DNA of 64,000 nt. Source: Lojkania enalia. Its lineage: Eukaryota; Ascomycota; Dothideomycetes; Pleosporales. Every line of letters starts with the position of its first letter. Within the stretch, counting starts at the first letter, position 1. The DNA lies in NCBI GenBank assembly GCA_010094045.1, contig ML986589.1, forward strand, positions 193,974 through 257,973. Direction: 5' to 3'. The position numbers and the translations under genes were made by a program. Below the pieces are notes generated by a model. That model did no database searches and was not told the DNA's origin. It saw only the letters and a program-made list of their open reading frames with translations. Of the stretch, positions 1 to 14,161 are shown in pieces.

Positions 1-485
1 CCTTTAACTAATTATCTATATACTTATAAGTATATATATATATAATAAATAACTATAATAACTTACTAGACTTATAATTATTAAAGCGCTTTTCTATTAT
101 AATTTTAATAGCTTTATCTAATATTTTTTTTTTTCTTCTTCCCCTAGCGCTATATATTTAGTACTTTTCTATAGCTACCTCTTTTTAGTACTCTTAGTAG
201 AGCGATTAATAGTATAGATACTCTTAATAGCCTTTTCCTTAATAGTAAGTAATATAGTTTTATCTCTCTATTAGATAGCGCGCTTAATATTACTAAGCAT
301 ACCCTTAAAGGGTACTATAAGGTTAGTTAGACAGCCTTTTTAAGAACTAGTTTAACTATATAGTAAAAGAATATATTCGATTTTATAATCTTCTAACTAC
401 TAGCTCTATATTTATTAGTAAACTATAATAAAAGACTAGTATAATTACTTACCTATATTAATTTTATCTACTTATCTTAGTTAAA
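1..485. repeat. RIP-mutated AT-rich DNA flanking the outer gypsy element
   Basis: Very AT-rich and almost free of CA and TG while CG survives, which is the RIP pattern. No open frame is left. It is the sequence into which the outer gypsy element inserted: it ends in the target duplication GCTAA at 486-490, repeated at 14,530-14,534. I recognise no protein motif in it; it is probably an older repeat. Confidence 0.6.
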
Positions 486-519
486 GCTAATATAATAGCT
501 CTTCTACTTAGCTAGGTAT

Positions 520-779
520 TGTAATAATGCAAAGAAATCGTTCTACGAAAAGCTCTATCTTTTCGCTTATCTTATCCTACCCCCAGTTCTACCTCTTTTC
601 CCATCCGTATATAGTTGCACACTCCCTTATAAGTAGCTTAGGAGTTTTTCTATATCCTTTCGTACAAGGCCTATAAGTGTTAATAGAATTCCCAGGTCCC
701 TAATCCCTTACGTACTCCTATATACCTCTAAGTAGATTTATACTATATTTAGACCTATTATCTTGCCTACGCTATTATA
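520..779 (+). repeat. 5' LTR of inner gypsy element (260 bp)
   Basis: Starts TGTAATAATGC and ends at the RIP form of GTTACA. It matches 7,422-7,681 along its full length, and most differences are C/T or G/A. It is preceded by GGTAT (515-519). Confidence 0.93.
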
Positions 780-1289
780 TTATATAGAAAAACTTAATAC
801 TACTAGTAACGGCCTCTTTAATAATATCGCATCGATTGTTTATTTAAATACGTCTAAGTCTAAAATATACTTAATTTAGTTTAGGTTGTAATACTTATAT
901 ACTGTTATATTAAATTATTTAGTTACCTAGATAGAATCTTAGAGATCTTCTATTAACCGAAGCCTTTAGGTTTGAAACTTTCTATCCCCTACGATTAGGA
1001 TTGCCTTTGGAAAAGCCGCGTAGAGTATACCTAGGTAGAAACTTGGAGACTACTAATAACCTATTAGAATCAGAGGCAACCGCCGATATCTGACTATAAT
1101 TCACCTTCTAATTCCTATACTAGAATTGATACACGTGTAAGTTATAGTAAGAGTAAGTTTCTATCTACGCGTGTAGAACAACTATTACCTCTTATAGGGG
1201 GCCCTGCGATAGGCGGACCCCTCTCTATAAGGCCGGTAGTAAAGAACCTATCTAATTTGGAGGGAAATTAGAGTAAATTAACCCTTGAG

Positions 1290-4200
1290 GAATAAATCGC
1301 AATTTTATAAGAGGAGATTATACGCTTAATACGATAGAGAACTATTAGTCCTAATTAACCTCTATAAACTACCGAATTAGTACTAATAATATACTAAGAA
1401 ACTTTTACGACTCCCCTAGCAAGAAACCTCTTAGCTACTCTTAAGCCCCCTTAAGCCTACCTTACTAAACGCACGCCTAAGATCGAAAGTCTTATAGATA
1501 GTAATAAACCTATATTTAAATAATAGCAAGCCTTAATTTTAGACTAACTCGAGATTAATACGAATTACTATCGGATAGAGCGTATATATATAGTATTAGT
1601 ATAGAGATACACCTCTAATACTGCGAAAGGGTATCTAGAGCTAAAATACCTAGCTAAATTAGACTAGTATCGGTTTAAGAATACTAAAGAAATAATTTTA
1701 CTTCTACGATCGTATTTTATTATAGGTAATAAAGAGATAGAGGCGCGACAGGCGTTTTAGGTTCTAAGGATAAATAAGGGAGAAGTGTTCCTAACTTTTA
1801 AAGCTCGCTTTATTAGTACAGCTATTAGGGGATCTATATCCTAATCTAAGTGGTTCTTCTACTTATAGAATAAGATTCTCTCCAGCCTAAGGATACTAAA
1901 CCTTAGCTTTAAGCTCATATAGAAAGGCTCTTTTAACGCTATAGTCGCCTACTTAACAGCCTATAATATAAAAAGGAGGAGCGTTCCTAACCTCCTGGAA
2001 CGAACTGTCAGCCTATAAGTTGCAGCTAAAACAAATTCGGATCGGTATTAGAAGGCTTCTAAGAGTTTATCTAAGGTAACCCACAATCTAATACTACCCT
2101 AATCTACCCTAGTATTAACACCTCATTCTACTACAATCGCTTCCTAATAACCTAGTAAGACTCTCGTACCTGAAAGGCATACAACCCTAGGTAATTACTA
2201 TAACTATAGTAAACCAGGACACTTTATAAATGAATATATAGTCCTTAAAATATAAGAGATAGAGGTTAAATAAGAGGAGATTAAGAAAGAAGAGTTCCTG
2301 GATATAAACGAGTACCACCCGGATGGTTCTCGGGTGGGAAATAGAAACGTCTAGAAAAACTCTCCGTTCTAGGCTTAAGCAGGTACAACTTATTAAACAT
2401 CGATTTATTATATTTGTTTAGAGGAAAGTACTTCTAAATTCCTACTATTCTATGTTTAAAAGGCGTTAGTATATAACTAAACGCCCTTGTTAATACTAGC
2501 GCCTAAGGCTTCCTATTCCTTAATTCTACGGTGGCTAGATTACTCTCCTAAGCCCTATATATATTAATACAGTACTTATCCTTTAAAATTACCGTTAAAG
2601 GTTTTTAGGACCGAATCCAAACCCTAGTTAATTAGTATATCTACTTATACCTATAAATTAATAGGAGAACTATCTAAAACTGCCTATTTATTATTATAGA
2701 CCTAGGTACTCAGGATTATATTATTAGCATTAAATAGTTACGTTGCTTTCAACTCTAGCTAGATACGAATAAGAATCGGATTATATAGCCCTCTAAGTAT
2801 CCTACTACTTATAATCTATCACCTCCTCTCCTTATATAATTAACTCAGCCAGCACGCGACAAGGAGGTAAAGCTAGATATCTAGTAATGCGACGCTCTAT
2901 AGGAAAAGGACTAGTATTAGTAGTCCCGCAGTCCAACTATCTATTATATTAAGGGTCTACTAAGACTACTAAAACTATATTAATCTCTTATAGCCTATAA
3001 TCTGAACAAGCTTAGAACTCCCGTACGCCCGTATATAACAAAGTCTAAATCCAATCTAAAGAAAATCCGTTCTCCTATTATCGCTCTTATTACAGCTAAT
3101 ACTTTCTACTTTAATATAAAGAGGAAAGAGAACAAGTTTTTCTCCACGTCTCTATACGAAATTAAGTAGCTAATTAAAGACAAGTAAGCCCTAGAGCTAG
3201 AAGACGAGGCTGAAAACGAAGTACTAGTAAATCTCCGATTACTATCCGAATACTATAGATATTAGAATATATTTAGCAAAACTGCAGCTTATTAATTACT
3301 AGAATACCGCCCTTACAATTATAAGATTATCCTTATAGAACCTCTCTCTAATAGTTACAGCCTGTTGTACAAATAGAATATTAAGGAGTTAAAGGTAACT
3401 AAGAAGTATATTATAGATAATCTATAGAATAGATATATTAAGCAGAGTCTAAGCCCTTTTATATTTCCAATCCTTTACGTCTGTAAACCTAATAGCGACC
3501 TATATATCTGCGTAGATTATTATAAACTTAATACTCTTACCCGTAAAAACGTATATCTAATACTACGCATAGATAAACTTCTATCTAAACCTACTAAGGT
3601 AGTAATCTTTACTAAGTTTAATATTTACGCAGCCTTTAACAAGATTAGAATAGACCCTAGTTCTAAGAAATATACTACCTTTTAGACTCGATACGGAACT
3701 TATAAGTATAAAGTTCTACCTTTTAGATTATATAACAGCCTAGCAACTTACTAGTACTATATAAATAACGTACTAATCGACTACCTAGATAACTTCTATA
3801 TTACTTACCTAGACGATATTCTTATCTACTCTAAAGATAAGGCGACACACGCTATCCACGTTAAGAAAGTTCTTAAGAGATTACGTTAAGTAGGGTTATA
3901 AGTTAATATTAAGAAGAGCGAATTCTATATTACCCGAACTAAATACCTTAGCTACATCTTCTTAAATAAAGGCCTTAAGGTTGATTTAGAGAAGGTAGAA
4001 GCACTGCGTAACTAGCAGCTACCTACTACTATAATAGGTGTGAAATCCTTCTTAGGTTTTACTAGATTCTATCGACAGTTTATACCAGAATTCTCGCGTG
4101 TTGTAAAGCTAATTATTATACTATAGAGCCCTATAACCCCTTTTATATAGACTTTAGAATATAATATTACCTTTAAGAAATTAAAGTCAGCCCTATTAAG

Positions 4201-6330
4201 TATACCTACTCTCTACTACTTTAACCCTGCGTTAGAAACAAAAATGAAAACCGATACCTCTAATAGAGTAGTTGTAGGAGTACTGTTATAGAAACATCCC
4301 GACGGAAAATAGTACCCTATAATATTCTATAGCAAGGTTCTATCTAGTTCGGAACTAAACTAGAAGATCTATAATAAGGAACTGTTCGCAATCATCACTG
4401 CGTTTAAATAATAGAGGGTAGAACTTACTTTGGTAGCTACTAGGACTCTAGTATATACTAATCATCGCTTACTCAAATATTTTATAACTATAAAGGTACT
4501 TAATACTCGTTAAGTTTATTAGACCGAGGAATTAGCTTAGTATTAGTTCTGAATCGAGTATACCCTAGGTAAGAATAATACTAGAGTAGATATTCTTAGT
4601 CGTCGCGAATAAGATATAGAAAACTTAAAAGCGGCTTAAACTGATAACTGGTTAAGAGTCCTACTCAGACCGTATTAACTTCACCCCCGAATTAATACCA
4701 AATTAGCCTAGTCCTATATTACCTAAATAACAACTTAAACGGCTATACTAAACGTTATTAAAGGCTAGAAGTAGGTTATATTACTAGACTCTCTAGAGTT
4801 GATCGACGTATTACTATAGGAAAACCGAGCCTCCTTCGCACAGGAACGCACACTTCTACCCTGCAAGTATTAGATAGAGAATAGACTACTCCTCTACAAC
4901 AATTACTTATATATTCTATTAGATTTAGGTCTTTACACGCGACTTATACGAGAGACTTATAACTAAGTATCCTCTGTATACCTAAGCGCTACTAAAACCT
5001 ATTAGTTACTATCCTAGAAGTACTACTAGAAGGGTATAGAGGCTACTTATAAACGATATATACGGAATTACATCCTATACTATAAAGCTTATCCGATATA
5101 AACCTAAACCCTAGGTTTTATCTACCTACTTCCTATACTAAATTAACTAATATAGTACCTGTGTATTAACTTTAAGGATTTCCCTATAGATAAGTCCGGA
5201 TACAATTAGATTATAGTAGTAATCGATCGCCTGTCTAAATAAGCCGTATCTATTCCCTACTATTATATAATTAACGCACGGGGAATAGCCGAATTATTTA
5301 TTTAATAGGTGTACCGCTTTAGCTATACACCCGAAACTATTATTTTAGACTGAGAACCTTAGTTTATATCTAGTTTCTGGTCCGAATTCTGCTGTATCTT
5401 AGGCGTAAAGATTAAACTATCTACTACTTATTATAAAGAGACTGACGGACAAATAGAGATTATAAATAAGTATATCGATTAGAGACTGCGTCCTTTCGTA
5501 TCTTTCTACTAGAATAACTAGAGTTCTCTATTACCTATAATCGACCAAGTATAAGCGACTCTACCCTATACAACTATTAGAATATCCCCGTATTAGATCT
5601 TATACGGATCCGAGCCCCGTTAGAGTTAGGATTAGAAATATTCTATTAATCCTATTACCGCGACAGACAAATTAAATTATAAGAACGCTTTAGCTCTAGT
5701 AATTTATATATATACAGCCTAGGAAACCGTAAAGGCTAATATTAAGAAAGCTTAGGATTATATGCGATCTATTATTAACTATTACTAGTAACCGATTAAT
5801 TAGTAGATTGGTAATATAGTCTACTTAAATACTAAGAACCTTACGGTCTAGAAACCGAGCCGAAAGCTATCCGATTAATAGGAGGGCCCCTTTAAAGTAC
5901 TAGAGTAGGTTAGAAACTTATACTACTTACAGCTACCCCTAGGGTCGAGTATATATAATATCTTCGTACTAAACCTACTATATAAGAACCCTTAAGACCC
6001 TCTACCTAGATAAGAAGCTCTAAAACCACCCGCTATCGCTATTAATAGGGTAGAAGAGTAGGAGGTTAAGGAAATACTGGCCAGTAAGTTATATTACAAG
6101 ACCCTTAAATACCGTATAAAATAGGTAGGATATAATCCCAACCTAATCTAGTATAAAGCTTTAAACTTTATAGGTTCGCCTTACAAGCTAAGAGCTTTTT
6201 ATAATAAGTATCCAAATCGCCTAGGACCCCTAAAAGTTCTAACTAAATAGATTAAGGTATATAAGAATAGTATAGAGAATATAGATTACTTAGTAGACGA
6301 TAATGTATAAGAGTTAAGCAGTAGATTTTT
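1290..6330 (+). pseudogene. gag-pol remnant of inner gypsy element
   Basis: Encoded a gag-pol polyprotein: nucleocapsid-type zinc knuckle, reverse transcriptase, RNase H, integrase and a C-terminal chromodomain-like segment, the order of Ty3/gypsy chromoviruses. At the knuckle (2,192-2,240) the three cysteine positions of the CCHC pattern read as tyrosine while the histidine and Lys-Pro-Gly-His core remain, because TGY codons become TAY under RIP. The reverse transcriptase keeps its YLDD box, and RNase H reads as a conserved strand with Asp at about 4,250. Many TAA/TAG stops interrupt it. The gag start is not determinable. Confidence 0.85.
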
Positions 6331-6360
6331 TTTAAAAAAAACTAAAGTACAGGCCTAAAA

Positions 6361-6855
6361 TTACTCCTTTATAGAATCTAGAAGGTCTAACAGTAGGCTA
6401 TCAGATACCTCCCTAGTCCTCTTCTCCTCTACCCTTCTTCCCCTTTCTTCCCTCCGGACTCCCCTTAAACCTCCTCTACCTCGTTTTTAGCCGCCCGAGA
6501 GCGCTGTAATATCAGCTTAAAGGCTAGATACTAGAGTCTTTAAGGCTAAAACCCGACGGAGTAACTTAGTACCCTAGTAGAACGAAGCTACCTAGATACT
6601 AGCTGTAAGAAGACTATCTTCCTAACTTCTTACAACCTAGGCTATAAGCGCTAGGCTGTAAGCGGACTCTAAAATAGCCTCGAAGGCTACCTCTTTATCC
6701 TTCTTATCCCCTATATATTGGGCTGCTACCTATAGTTCGAGATAGCCCTGGAAGACTAGAAACTCCTCCTTATAGTAGAAGAGGATCTATAAGTACGTTA
6801 GTAGCAAGTACCCTACTAGTATTAGATATAATTTATACGGGGTTGTACTTTTCAT
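6361..6855 (-). pseudogene. Antisense ORF remnant at the 3' end of the inner gypsy element
   Basis: Reading the minus strand from the ATG at 6,855 gives one continuous frame of 164 codons ending in TAA at 6,361, with no frameshift. It is interrupted only by eight internal stops, six TAG and two TAA and never TGA, as expected if RIP acted on Gln (CAG/CAA) or Trp codons. The N-terminal 30 residues are hydrophobic and basic, the middle is helical, and the C-terminal third is rich in Arg, Glu and Gly. It lies between the chromodomain end of pol and the 3' LTR, opposite in sense to pol. I do not recognise the protein. Comparable antisense frames occur in some fungal gypsy elements, and the outer element here has one in the equivalent place. 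Confidence 0.55.
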
Positions 6856-7421
6856 TTTACGAGATGTAATACTCGTATTTTTTTAATCTTAGAGACTAAA
6901 AGGAAAATATTATATACTACCCGCGGGCGAGCGCGCGTGTAGCCCGAAGGTAGATAACCTAGAAAACCTCTAAAGAGGCTCTAGAAGGCGGGCGGAATAG
7001 TATATTAATTAATTTTTTTTTCTATAAGGCGTTAGTAATGCTTTAATAATTAATAGTTCTAGAGACGCGCAACGATACGTATAGAGTAGAAGTTATTATT
7101 TAGTTAAGGAAGCTTAGTTAACAGCAACCTAGTAATATACTAAGGCTGGCAAACGCTTATTACTATACGCGACGAAATTACAATATTAATAAACTGTTAC
7201 AATAGTAGTTACCAGCTAATATATAGGTTAATTACACTTACCGCGAAAATCTTACTTAATATTACGTTAATAAACGTATCTCCATAGGCAACTACACGTA
7301 TTAACCCTTACCGGTAAATACCTCGAAGAAATTTCTTTATACTGGAACCTATCTATAACAGCCCTAATTCCCTCTTAAACTAGCGCAGATAGGGACTATT
7401 AGCCTATAAGGAGGGGGGTAG

Positions 7422-7681
7422 TATAATAATGCAAAGAAATCGTTCTATAAAAAGCTCCATCTTTTCGCTTATCTTATCCTACCTCTAGTTCTACCCCTTT
7501 TCCTATCCGTATATAGTTGCACACTCCCTTATAAGTAGCTCGGGAGTTTTTCTATATCCTTTCGTACAAGGCCTATAGGTGTTAATAGAATTCCCAGGTC
7601 CCTAATCCCCCACGCACTCCTATATGCCTCTAAGTAGATTCGTACTGTATTCGGACCTATTATCTTGCCTACGCCGTTACA
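7422..7681 (+). repeat. 3' LTR of inner gypsy element (260 bp)
   Basis: Full-length match to 520-779. It follows a G-rich polypurine tract at about 7,410-7,419, ends in CA, and is followed by the GGTAT duplication (7,682-7,686), after which the outer LTR resumes. Confidence 0.93.
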
Positions 7682-7686
7682 GGTAT

Positions 7687-8025
7687 AGGGCGGATAATAA
7701 CTAAGAGTAATTATATACTATAAAGTATATTATTCTTATAGACTTATAATAGAAGTATATAAGTAGAGTATATAAAAGATATTTAAGTTAACTATAAAAG
7801 GCTATAAAGATTAGAGTTATAAAGTTATTAAATATAATTTAGTTCCCTTATTATTTTCTTACTTAGTTATTTAATTAACTAAACTACTAAGTATATTTAG
7901 CTATTTAGTTAGTTAAGTTATTAAGTACGTTATATACTTTATACTAGTCTTATTCTTCTAACTATATAGAGTCCTAGATCTTAATTAAGTCTAGTATAGA
8001 GGTTCTTATAAAGATACCTATAATA
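7687..8025 (-). repeat. 3' LTR of outer gypsy element, main part (interrupted by inner element)
   Basis: Continuation of the LTR that starts at 491-519. The first 29 bp are separated from these 339 bp by the 7.2-kb inner element plus its duplicated GGTAT. A purine-rich tract for minus-strand priming lies just inside (8,026-8,045 read on the minus strand), which fits this being the 3' LTR of a minus-strand element. Confidence 0.88.
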
Positions 8026-8380
8026 CTATCTTCTCTTTTTAAACTCTTAGCTTAAAAGTTTTCCTATTCTAAACTAGTATATAGTAGAGTTAATATACTA
8101 TTTTTACTAAAACTATATATATTCCTAATACCTCCTCTTTATTATTTAACTCTAAGTAGATATTATTATATTAATTATATAGACTATTTAGGTAAAATAA
8201 TTATATCTTATTCTTAGTATTTCTATAAAAAGTTAACTTATAAAGTAGATAAGAAGAAGATACTTAAGAAATTATATTATTTAGAGTACCTTTATACTAG
8301 TATATATTTATTATATAACGTAGATTATAATACTTAAATTACTTATATATTATAGTTCTATAATACTAGTTTATTCTTAA

Positions 8381-8704
8381 TTCTTCTTAGTAGTAAAGTA
8401 GGATACTAAAGTTGTAAAATTAGAGGAGGAGATTCGTCTAGCCTAGGAGGAGTTAGAATAACTTCTTAATAAGGTAGTAGTAGCTTATATAAAGATCTAG
8501 CATCTTCGCAAAATTTATAAATAAGTAAAATATAGGTAGATAGAGGGTTATAAATATATATAGGAGCAACTTAAAGAAGAGAAAGAGGTAGATTATAAGA
8601 TAGGTCTTCTTCCTAAAGTAGAGTTACCTCCTATAATATAGCTAATATTATTTAATCCTACTACTCTATTTTCTAGTTTTCTTTATAAATTTAGTTTTTA
8701 TAAT
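8381..8704 (+). pseudogene. Antisense coiled-coil-like ORF remnant at the 3' end of the outer gypsy element
   Basis: On the plus strand, opposite to this element's pol, one frame can be followed for roughly 100 codons with only TAG/TAA interruptions at positions that fit Gln or Trp. The residues are strongly acidic and helical, with a run such as KLEEEIRLA and repeated Glu/Lys/Gln patterns suggesting a coiled coil, then a Pro-rich end. The position between the chromodomain end and the 3' LTR is the same as for the antisense frame of the inner element. Start and stop are uncertain and the function is unknown. Confidence 0.5.
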
Positions 8705-11700
8705 ATACCTATAACGCTATAGAACTAAGGTTTTCTTCTAGTTTCTAGATATTATTCTATAAGTTCCTATATTTATCTATTTCTAACTATTTTATTAGAT
8801 AGTACTATTTACTATTCTATATTTTATACCTTATTATTCTTTTAACTTTCTATTTTAAGTCTTCTTTATATACGTCTACGTTATATACTATTAGTTTAGT
8901 ATTCTAAAGTACCTTTTCTATAAGTATAATATAGAAGGTTAGGTGGATTTTTATAGTTGTAGATAATTTAAGTTAATAGTTTATAGGTAATATCTATTCT
9001 TTAATCTTATATAGTCCGATTTTAATATAGTTTAGTTTACTACTTAGTTATTTACTTTAAATATTTCGTCTTAATAGCTAAACTTTTTCTCTCTTCTTAA
9101 AGTAAGGTAGTTATTTATATTTCTTATTATAGTATTTCTTTATAGTATATTATAGGAACTAGAAATCTTTTTTTAGTAAGTTTTACGTTTATTAAATAAT
9201 CTTAACTTATTCTTATATTTAGAATATTTATAATACTACTTTAATTAAGGTATTATATATTTTTAGTTTATACCTATAATTTACTATAAATAGTAATACT
9301 CTAGTTATATTATATATAGTATTATTATATATAAGTTATACTATTAGTAGTAGTATTATCTAATTATTTTATCTATAGTTAAGGTAGTATTATAAGTATT
9401 ACTCTACTATTTAGTTTATTTATTCTATCTATCTATCTATCTATAGGTAAAATACTATAAATATTTTATATTTAATTTCTAGTAAGTTTATAATTATTTA
9501 CTAAAACTTTAAAGTAAACTTAGTATTTTAGTTTATAATTATTTTCTAAAGTATTCTATACTATACTATAATCTATTTTAAAAAGATGTTTACAACTTAT
9601 TTTACTAATAATACTTTATTATAGGAGATAAAATAGGTATATTTTATAAGTCTATCTATAATTATTATAATAGAGTTATATACTTCTCCTTTAAAGTAGT
9701 TTTTTAACTTTAGTAGTTTAATAATAAAGTCTATAGTAATTTCTATCTATAGTTTAGTAGATGTTTCTAGGTTTTATAATAGTTTATAGGGTATATATCT
9801 ACTAGATTTATTCTATTAATAGTCTACGTATTCCCGTAATATATTCTTTATCTATTCCCTTACTTTAGGAAAATAGAATCCCTAAAAGATTTGTTCTAGC
9901 ATTTTTTTAGTTCTTTAGTATTTATAGGTAAGAGTTTTATAAAATTGCCTAATAAATTCTTTTCTAACTTTAACTAATATATAGATTTAATTATAGATAT
10001 ATAGTAGTCTATTTATTTATTCTAGTTCTTATTCTTAGAATTCTTTAAATATCCTATCTATTACTAATCTAATTAATATTATCTAGTTTACTTCTTTAAT
10101 AATAGTTGTTACTATAAGTTGTAAGTAATTATATACTATACTTCTATCTTATTATTTTCTTAGTAGTATAGCTATAATTCCTTTCTCTTACTTATATTCT
10201 AGTAGTCTATTTAATATATCTACTCTTTAATTCTATTTTCTACTAATATAGATAATTTTAAAGTTAAATATAGCTAGTTTTTATAACTATCTAACTTATC
10301 TAGAAGTAAGAGTTTTAGTAGTAAGAAAGGTAGTAAAGTTCTTATAATCGTAATAAACTTTAGTTTACTATTTTACTCTTTATAAATATATATACTATTC
10401 TTTAAAGTATATTATAATAGCTAGAAGTTCTTAGTTATATATATTATAGTTTATTTCTACTAGTATAAGTTTTTATAAATAATATACTACTAGATATTAT
10501 TTCCTATTATAGATTTATATAAGAATTCTAGCTATTCTTATTCCTAATACGTTAGTTTCTATAAAAGCTTTCTTTTCTAGGTTATAGAGTTTTAGTACCG
10601 GTTCTTACTAAAATTATTTCTTAACTTCTTAGAAGGCTTTTTCTTATTTATTTCCCTATATAAAGGTAATATCTTTCTTTAATAGTTAAATTAGAGGTAT
10701 AGTTATATTATTCTAATTATTAATAAAGGTTTAACAGAAGTTATAAAATTCTATAAAAGATTAGATATCTTTAACTAACTTTAAAGTTAGCTAGTTTCTA
10801 ATTACTATTAATTTATTTAAGTCTATTTATAGTTGTTCTAGTTTAATAATAAATCCTAAGTAGTTTATTCTTATAGTATAGAATTTACATTTTCTTATTT
10901 TAAGGTATAGTTTTACTACTTATAATACGCGTAGTACTTATTTAATATATTTCTTATATTCCTATTTTATTTTTAAATATATAAGAATATTATTTAAATA
11001 TACTATATAAAATCGTCTAAAGTAGGGTCTTAGTATCTTATTAATTCGTTTTTAGAAGGTGGCTGGTATATTAATAAGTTTAAATAGTATAACTAGATAT
11101 TTAAAGAGTCTTCTTTTTATTCTAAATACTATCTTCTATTTATCTCCTTCTTTAATACGGATTTAATAGTATACGTTCTAGATGTCTAATTTTATAAAAA
11201 TAGTAGCTTCTCTTAATTAGTTTCTTAAATTATAAATAAATAGTAGAGGATATTAATCTTTAATTATAATATTATTAAGGGTATAATAATTAATATATAT
11301 TTATAGGTTAGTTATTTCTTTCTTATTTATAAAGAGTATAGGGTATATTATTAGTAAGTTTAATTCTCTAATTATTCCTTTCTTTAAGTATTTATCTATA
11401 TATTATTTTAGAGCTTCTATTTCTCTTAGTATTAGACTATATATTAGTTTATATTTAGGTTCTTTTTCTAGTTATAGTTTAATTTTATAATTATATTCTC
11501 TATATTTAGGTAGGTATTATAGTAGTTTTTAGAGCTATTTTATTAAATATTAGTATTTCTTAGATATACTATATAATATATTTTCTATTAGAAATAATTC
11601 TTTTACTACTTCTTTTACTATTATAGTAAGTTATTCTTTAATTAGTTAGTTAGAGTTTTTAAGGATAATTTATCCTATTTACTAATTTATTTAAGAGTTT

Positions 11701-14161
11701 TCTTTTCTTAACTATAAGATTTTTAAGATAATATTATAGTTAGTAATCTCTATAATTTAGAATATTTATCTTTATTAAATTGTTCCTAGAATTTTAAACT
11801 CTTCTAGTTCTATAGTATATATAACTTTCTTCTAGAAATCTTTTCTTTCTATAGTTTAAATTATATAAGGTTATTCTAGTTATATTATAAGTATTTCTTT
11901 TCTAGTAATATAGTTACTAGCTATAAAATTTTTTATTACTCTACTATTAATAAGTATATATACTTTATAGTTATAGTACTATCTAGGTATTATAAGGTAG
12001 TATTCTCTTATATTCTTATATAACTAAGTTATCTTAGACTAGTAGGCTATTACTTCTTTTATAGATATATATTTCGGGCATTTCTATTCTAGGTATTTAT
12101 ATTATAATCTTCCTCTAATATATACTTTAAGTAATAAGAGTTTAGGTTTAAGTACTATATAGTTTTAAGTTTATTTAGTAACTTCCTATTCTATTATAAC
12201 TTCTTACTTTATAGGGTTTTCTAATACTTTATCTTTATTTAGTTGTTTTAGCTATATACCTATACTTTCCTTTCTTCCTTAATAGGCCTTATACTATCGT
12301 TTAATATAAAATATCTATACTATCTTAAAATATACTAGATAGTATTAGTTTATATAAAAGTTATTATCTTCTCTAACTTAATAGTCCTATTCTTATTTAT
12401 ATTACGATACCTTTAGTACCTAGTATTTTACTAGTACTTTACTTTATAAGAAGGCTACTACTTTCTATATTATATATACAGCCTTATCCTAGTCTATTAT
12501 ATTAAAGTATTCTTCTACTGCCTTTATAGTTTCTATCTATTTTTAGAAGTATAAGAAGTAGATTTCTCTAAAATAGGTATTTTACTATTCTTCGTAAATA
12601 TTAATAATATCTTATTCTAGTCTATTTTTATTATAGAACTTTATAAGTAGTTTTTTTTATAAAGTAGTTATAGGAGTTAGAGTTTTTTATTTATACTTAA
12701 TTATTCCTCATTAGTATATAAAATATACTCTAGATACTAGTTTAGGTATTAGTACTCTAATAGTAGCTTCTTCTATTTATAATAGAGTATTTATTTCTTT
12801 ATTCTTATCTAATATTTCCTAAACTTCTTCTAGCTATCTTTTTATATATTTCTATATTACTATAAGTTATATTTTCTTCTAAAACTAATATCTTATAGTT
12901 TCTTTAAGTTACTAGTATATTTAATACTTATCTTTATTATAGAAGAACTAATATAAGGTTCTATATTCTATAGTTACAGCTAGTTTTTCTTTACCTACTT
13001 CCTGTAGTTTATCTTTTATAAGCTAGTTTTTCTTTTTTTTCTTTTTACTTTAATATTCTTTTACTATATATTCTAGTTTTTAATAATTATAATACTTAAT
13101 ATCTTTTTTCTAAGTCTTCTTTTCTTAAGTTACCTATAGTTTAAGCTTCTTTTCTCTAGTAGTACTTAGATCTATAGGTCCGCTTATATTAGTAGCCTTT
13201 ACTAAAAAGTATATCTTTTAGTAGTATACTTATCTTTTCTTATTTTTAAACTAGTATAGTTTATTATTAATTCTCTTTACTAGTTAGAAGTATAATACTA
13301 GATCCTACAGTTACTCTATATATATTATTATTCTTCTTATTTCTATTTTTAATCCTCTATAAAACTTTACTATTATACTATAATTATCCTAGATAACTTT
13401 ATTTAAAAGCTATTAAAAGCTTAATATATATAAGGTAATAAATTCTAGTTAAACTAGGTTATAAAATCTATCTTCTACTACTCGTACTTTATTAATATCT
13501 CTAAACGCTAGTTTAAGTTTCTATTAGAAGTATACTAGACTTATAAATATTACTTTAGTTTTATTCTTCTAGTATTTCTCTATATAGTTCTTAAAATCTA
13601 TTAGAAAGGACTAGAACTAGTTAAATAGTTTACCTATTAAGTATACTCCTATAAATAGTACTTTCTTATTTTTATATTAGATAATATTAAGGTTAGTATT
13701 AATATAGATTCTTACTACTACTAGAAATCTTTTAAGTTTAGACCTAGTTCTATTAAATTTATTAAATAGTACTAGTTTAATTTATTATTAATAATATATT
13801 ATTAGTAGTACTCTTTTAACTTATTTAAGTTTTTAGATAATTCCTATAAGTCCTATCCCTTATTTATTATTAACTATTCTTTATATTCTTTTAAAACTTT
13901 TAAGAAGACTATTTTAAGTCTCCTTTAAACTTTTTATCTATTTATCTACTAGAACTAGCTATTTCTATTATTATACTAATTCGTTCTATATTCTTATAAA
14001 TATAGTTATTATACCTACCTCTAAAGAGGTGGTTTTACTAGCTAATCTTAATATTCTACTTGCGTAAGTTTCCTACGTTACTTACTAAAGGTATCTCTTT
14101 CCTTATAACTAAAATAGTCTAACTAGTCTTACTTCTTCTAGTTTTACGAGGGTAGTTAAAG

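Larger units (their letters stand above)
520..7681 (+). mobile_element. Inner Ty3/gypsy chromovirus-like retrotransposon, nested, RIP-inactivated
   Basis: A 7,162-bp element with 260-bp LTRs (520-779 and 7,422-7,681), TG..CA-type ends and target duplication GGTAT at 515-519 and 7,682-7,686. A polypurine tract with a run of six G sits immediately before the right LTR. Plus-strand gag-pol is legible through stops: zinc knuckle near 2,192-2,240, reverse transcriptase at about 3,360-4,150 with intact YLDDILIYS, RNase H to about 4,620, integrase core at about 5,150-5,650, and chromodomain-like end at about 6,040-6,250. It is younger than the outer element because it sits in that element's LTR; its LTRs keep more CA/TG than its interior. 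Confidence 0.93.
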
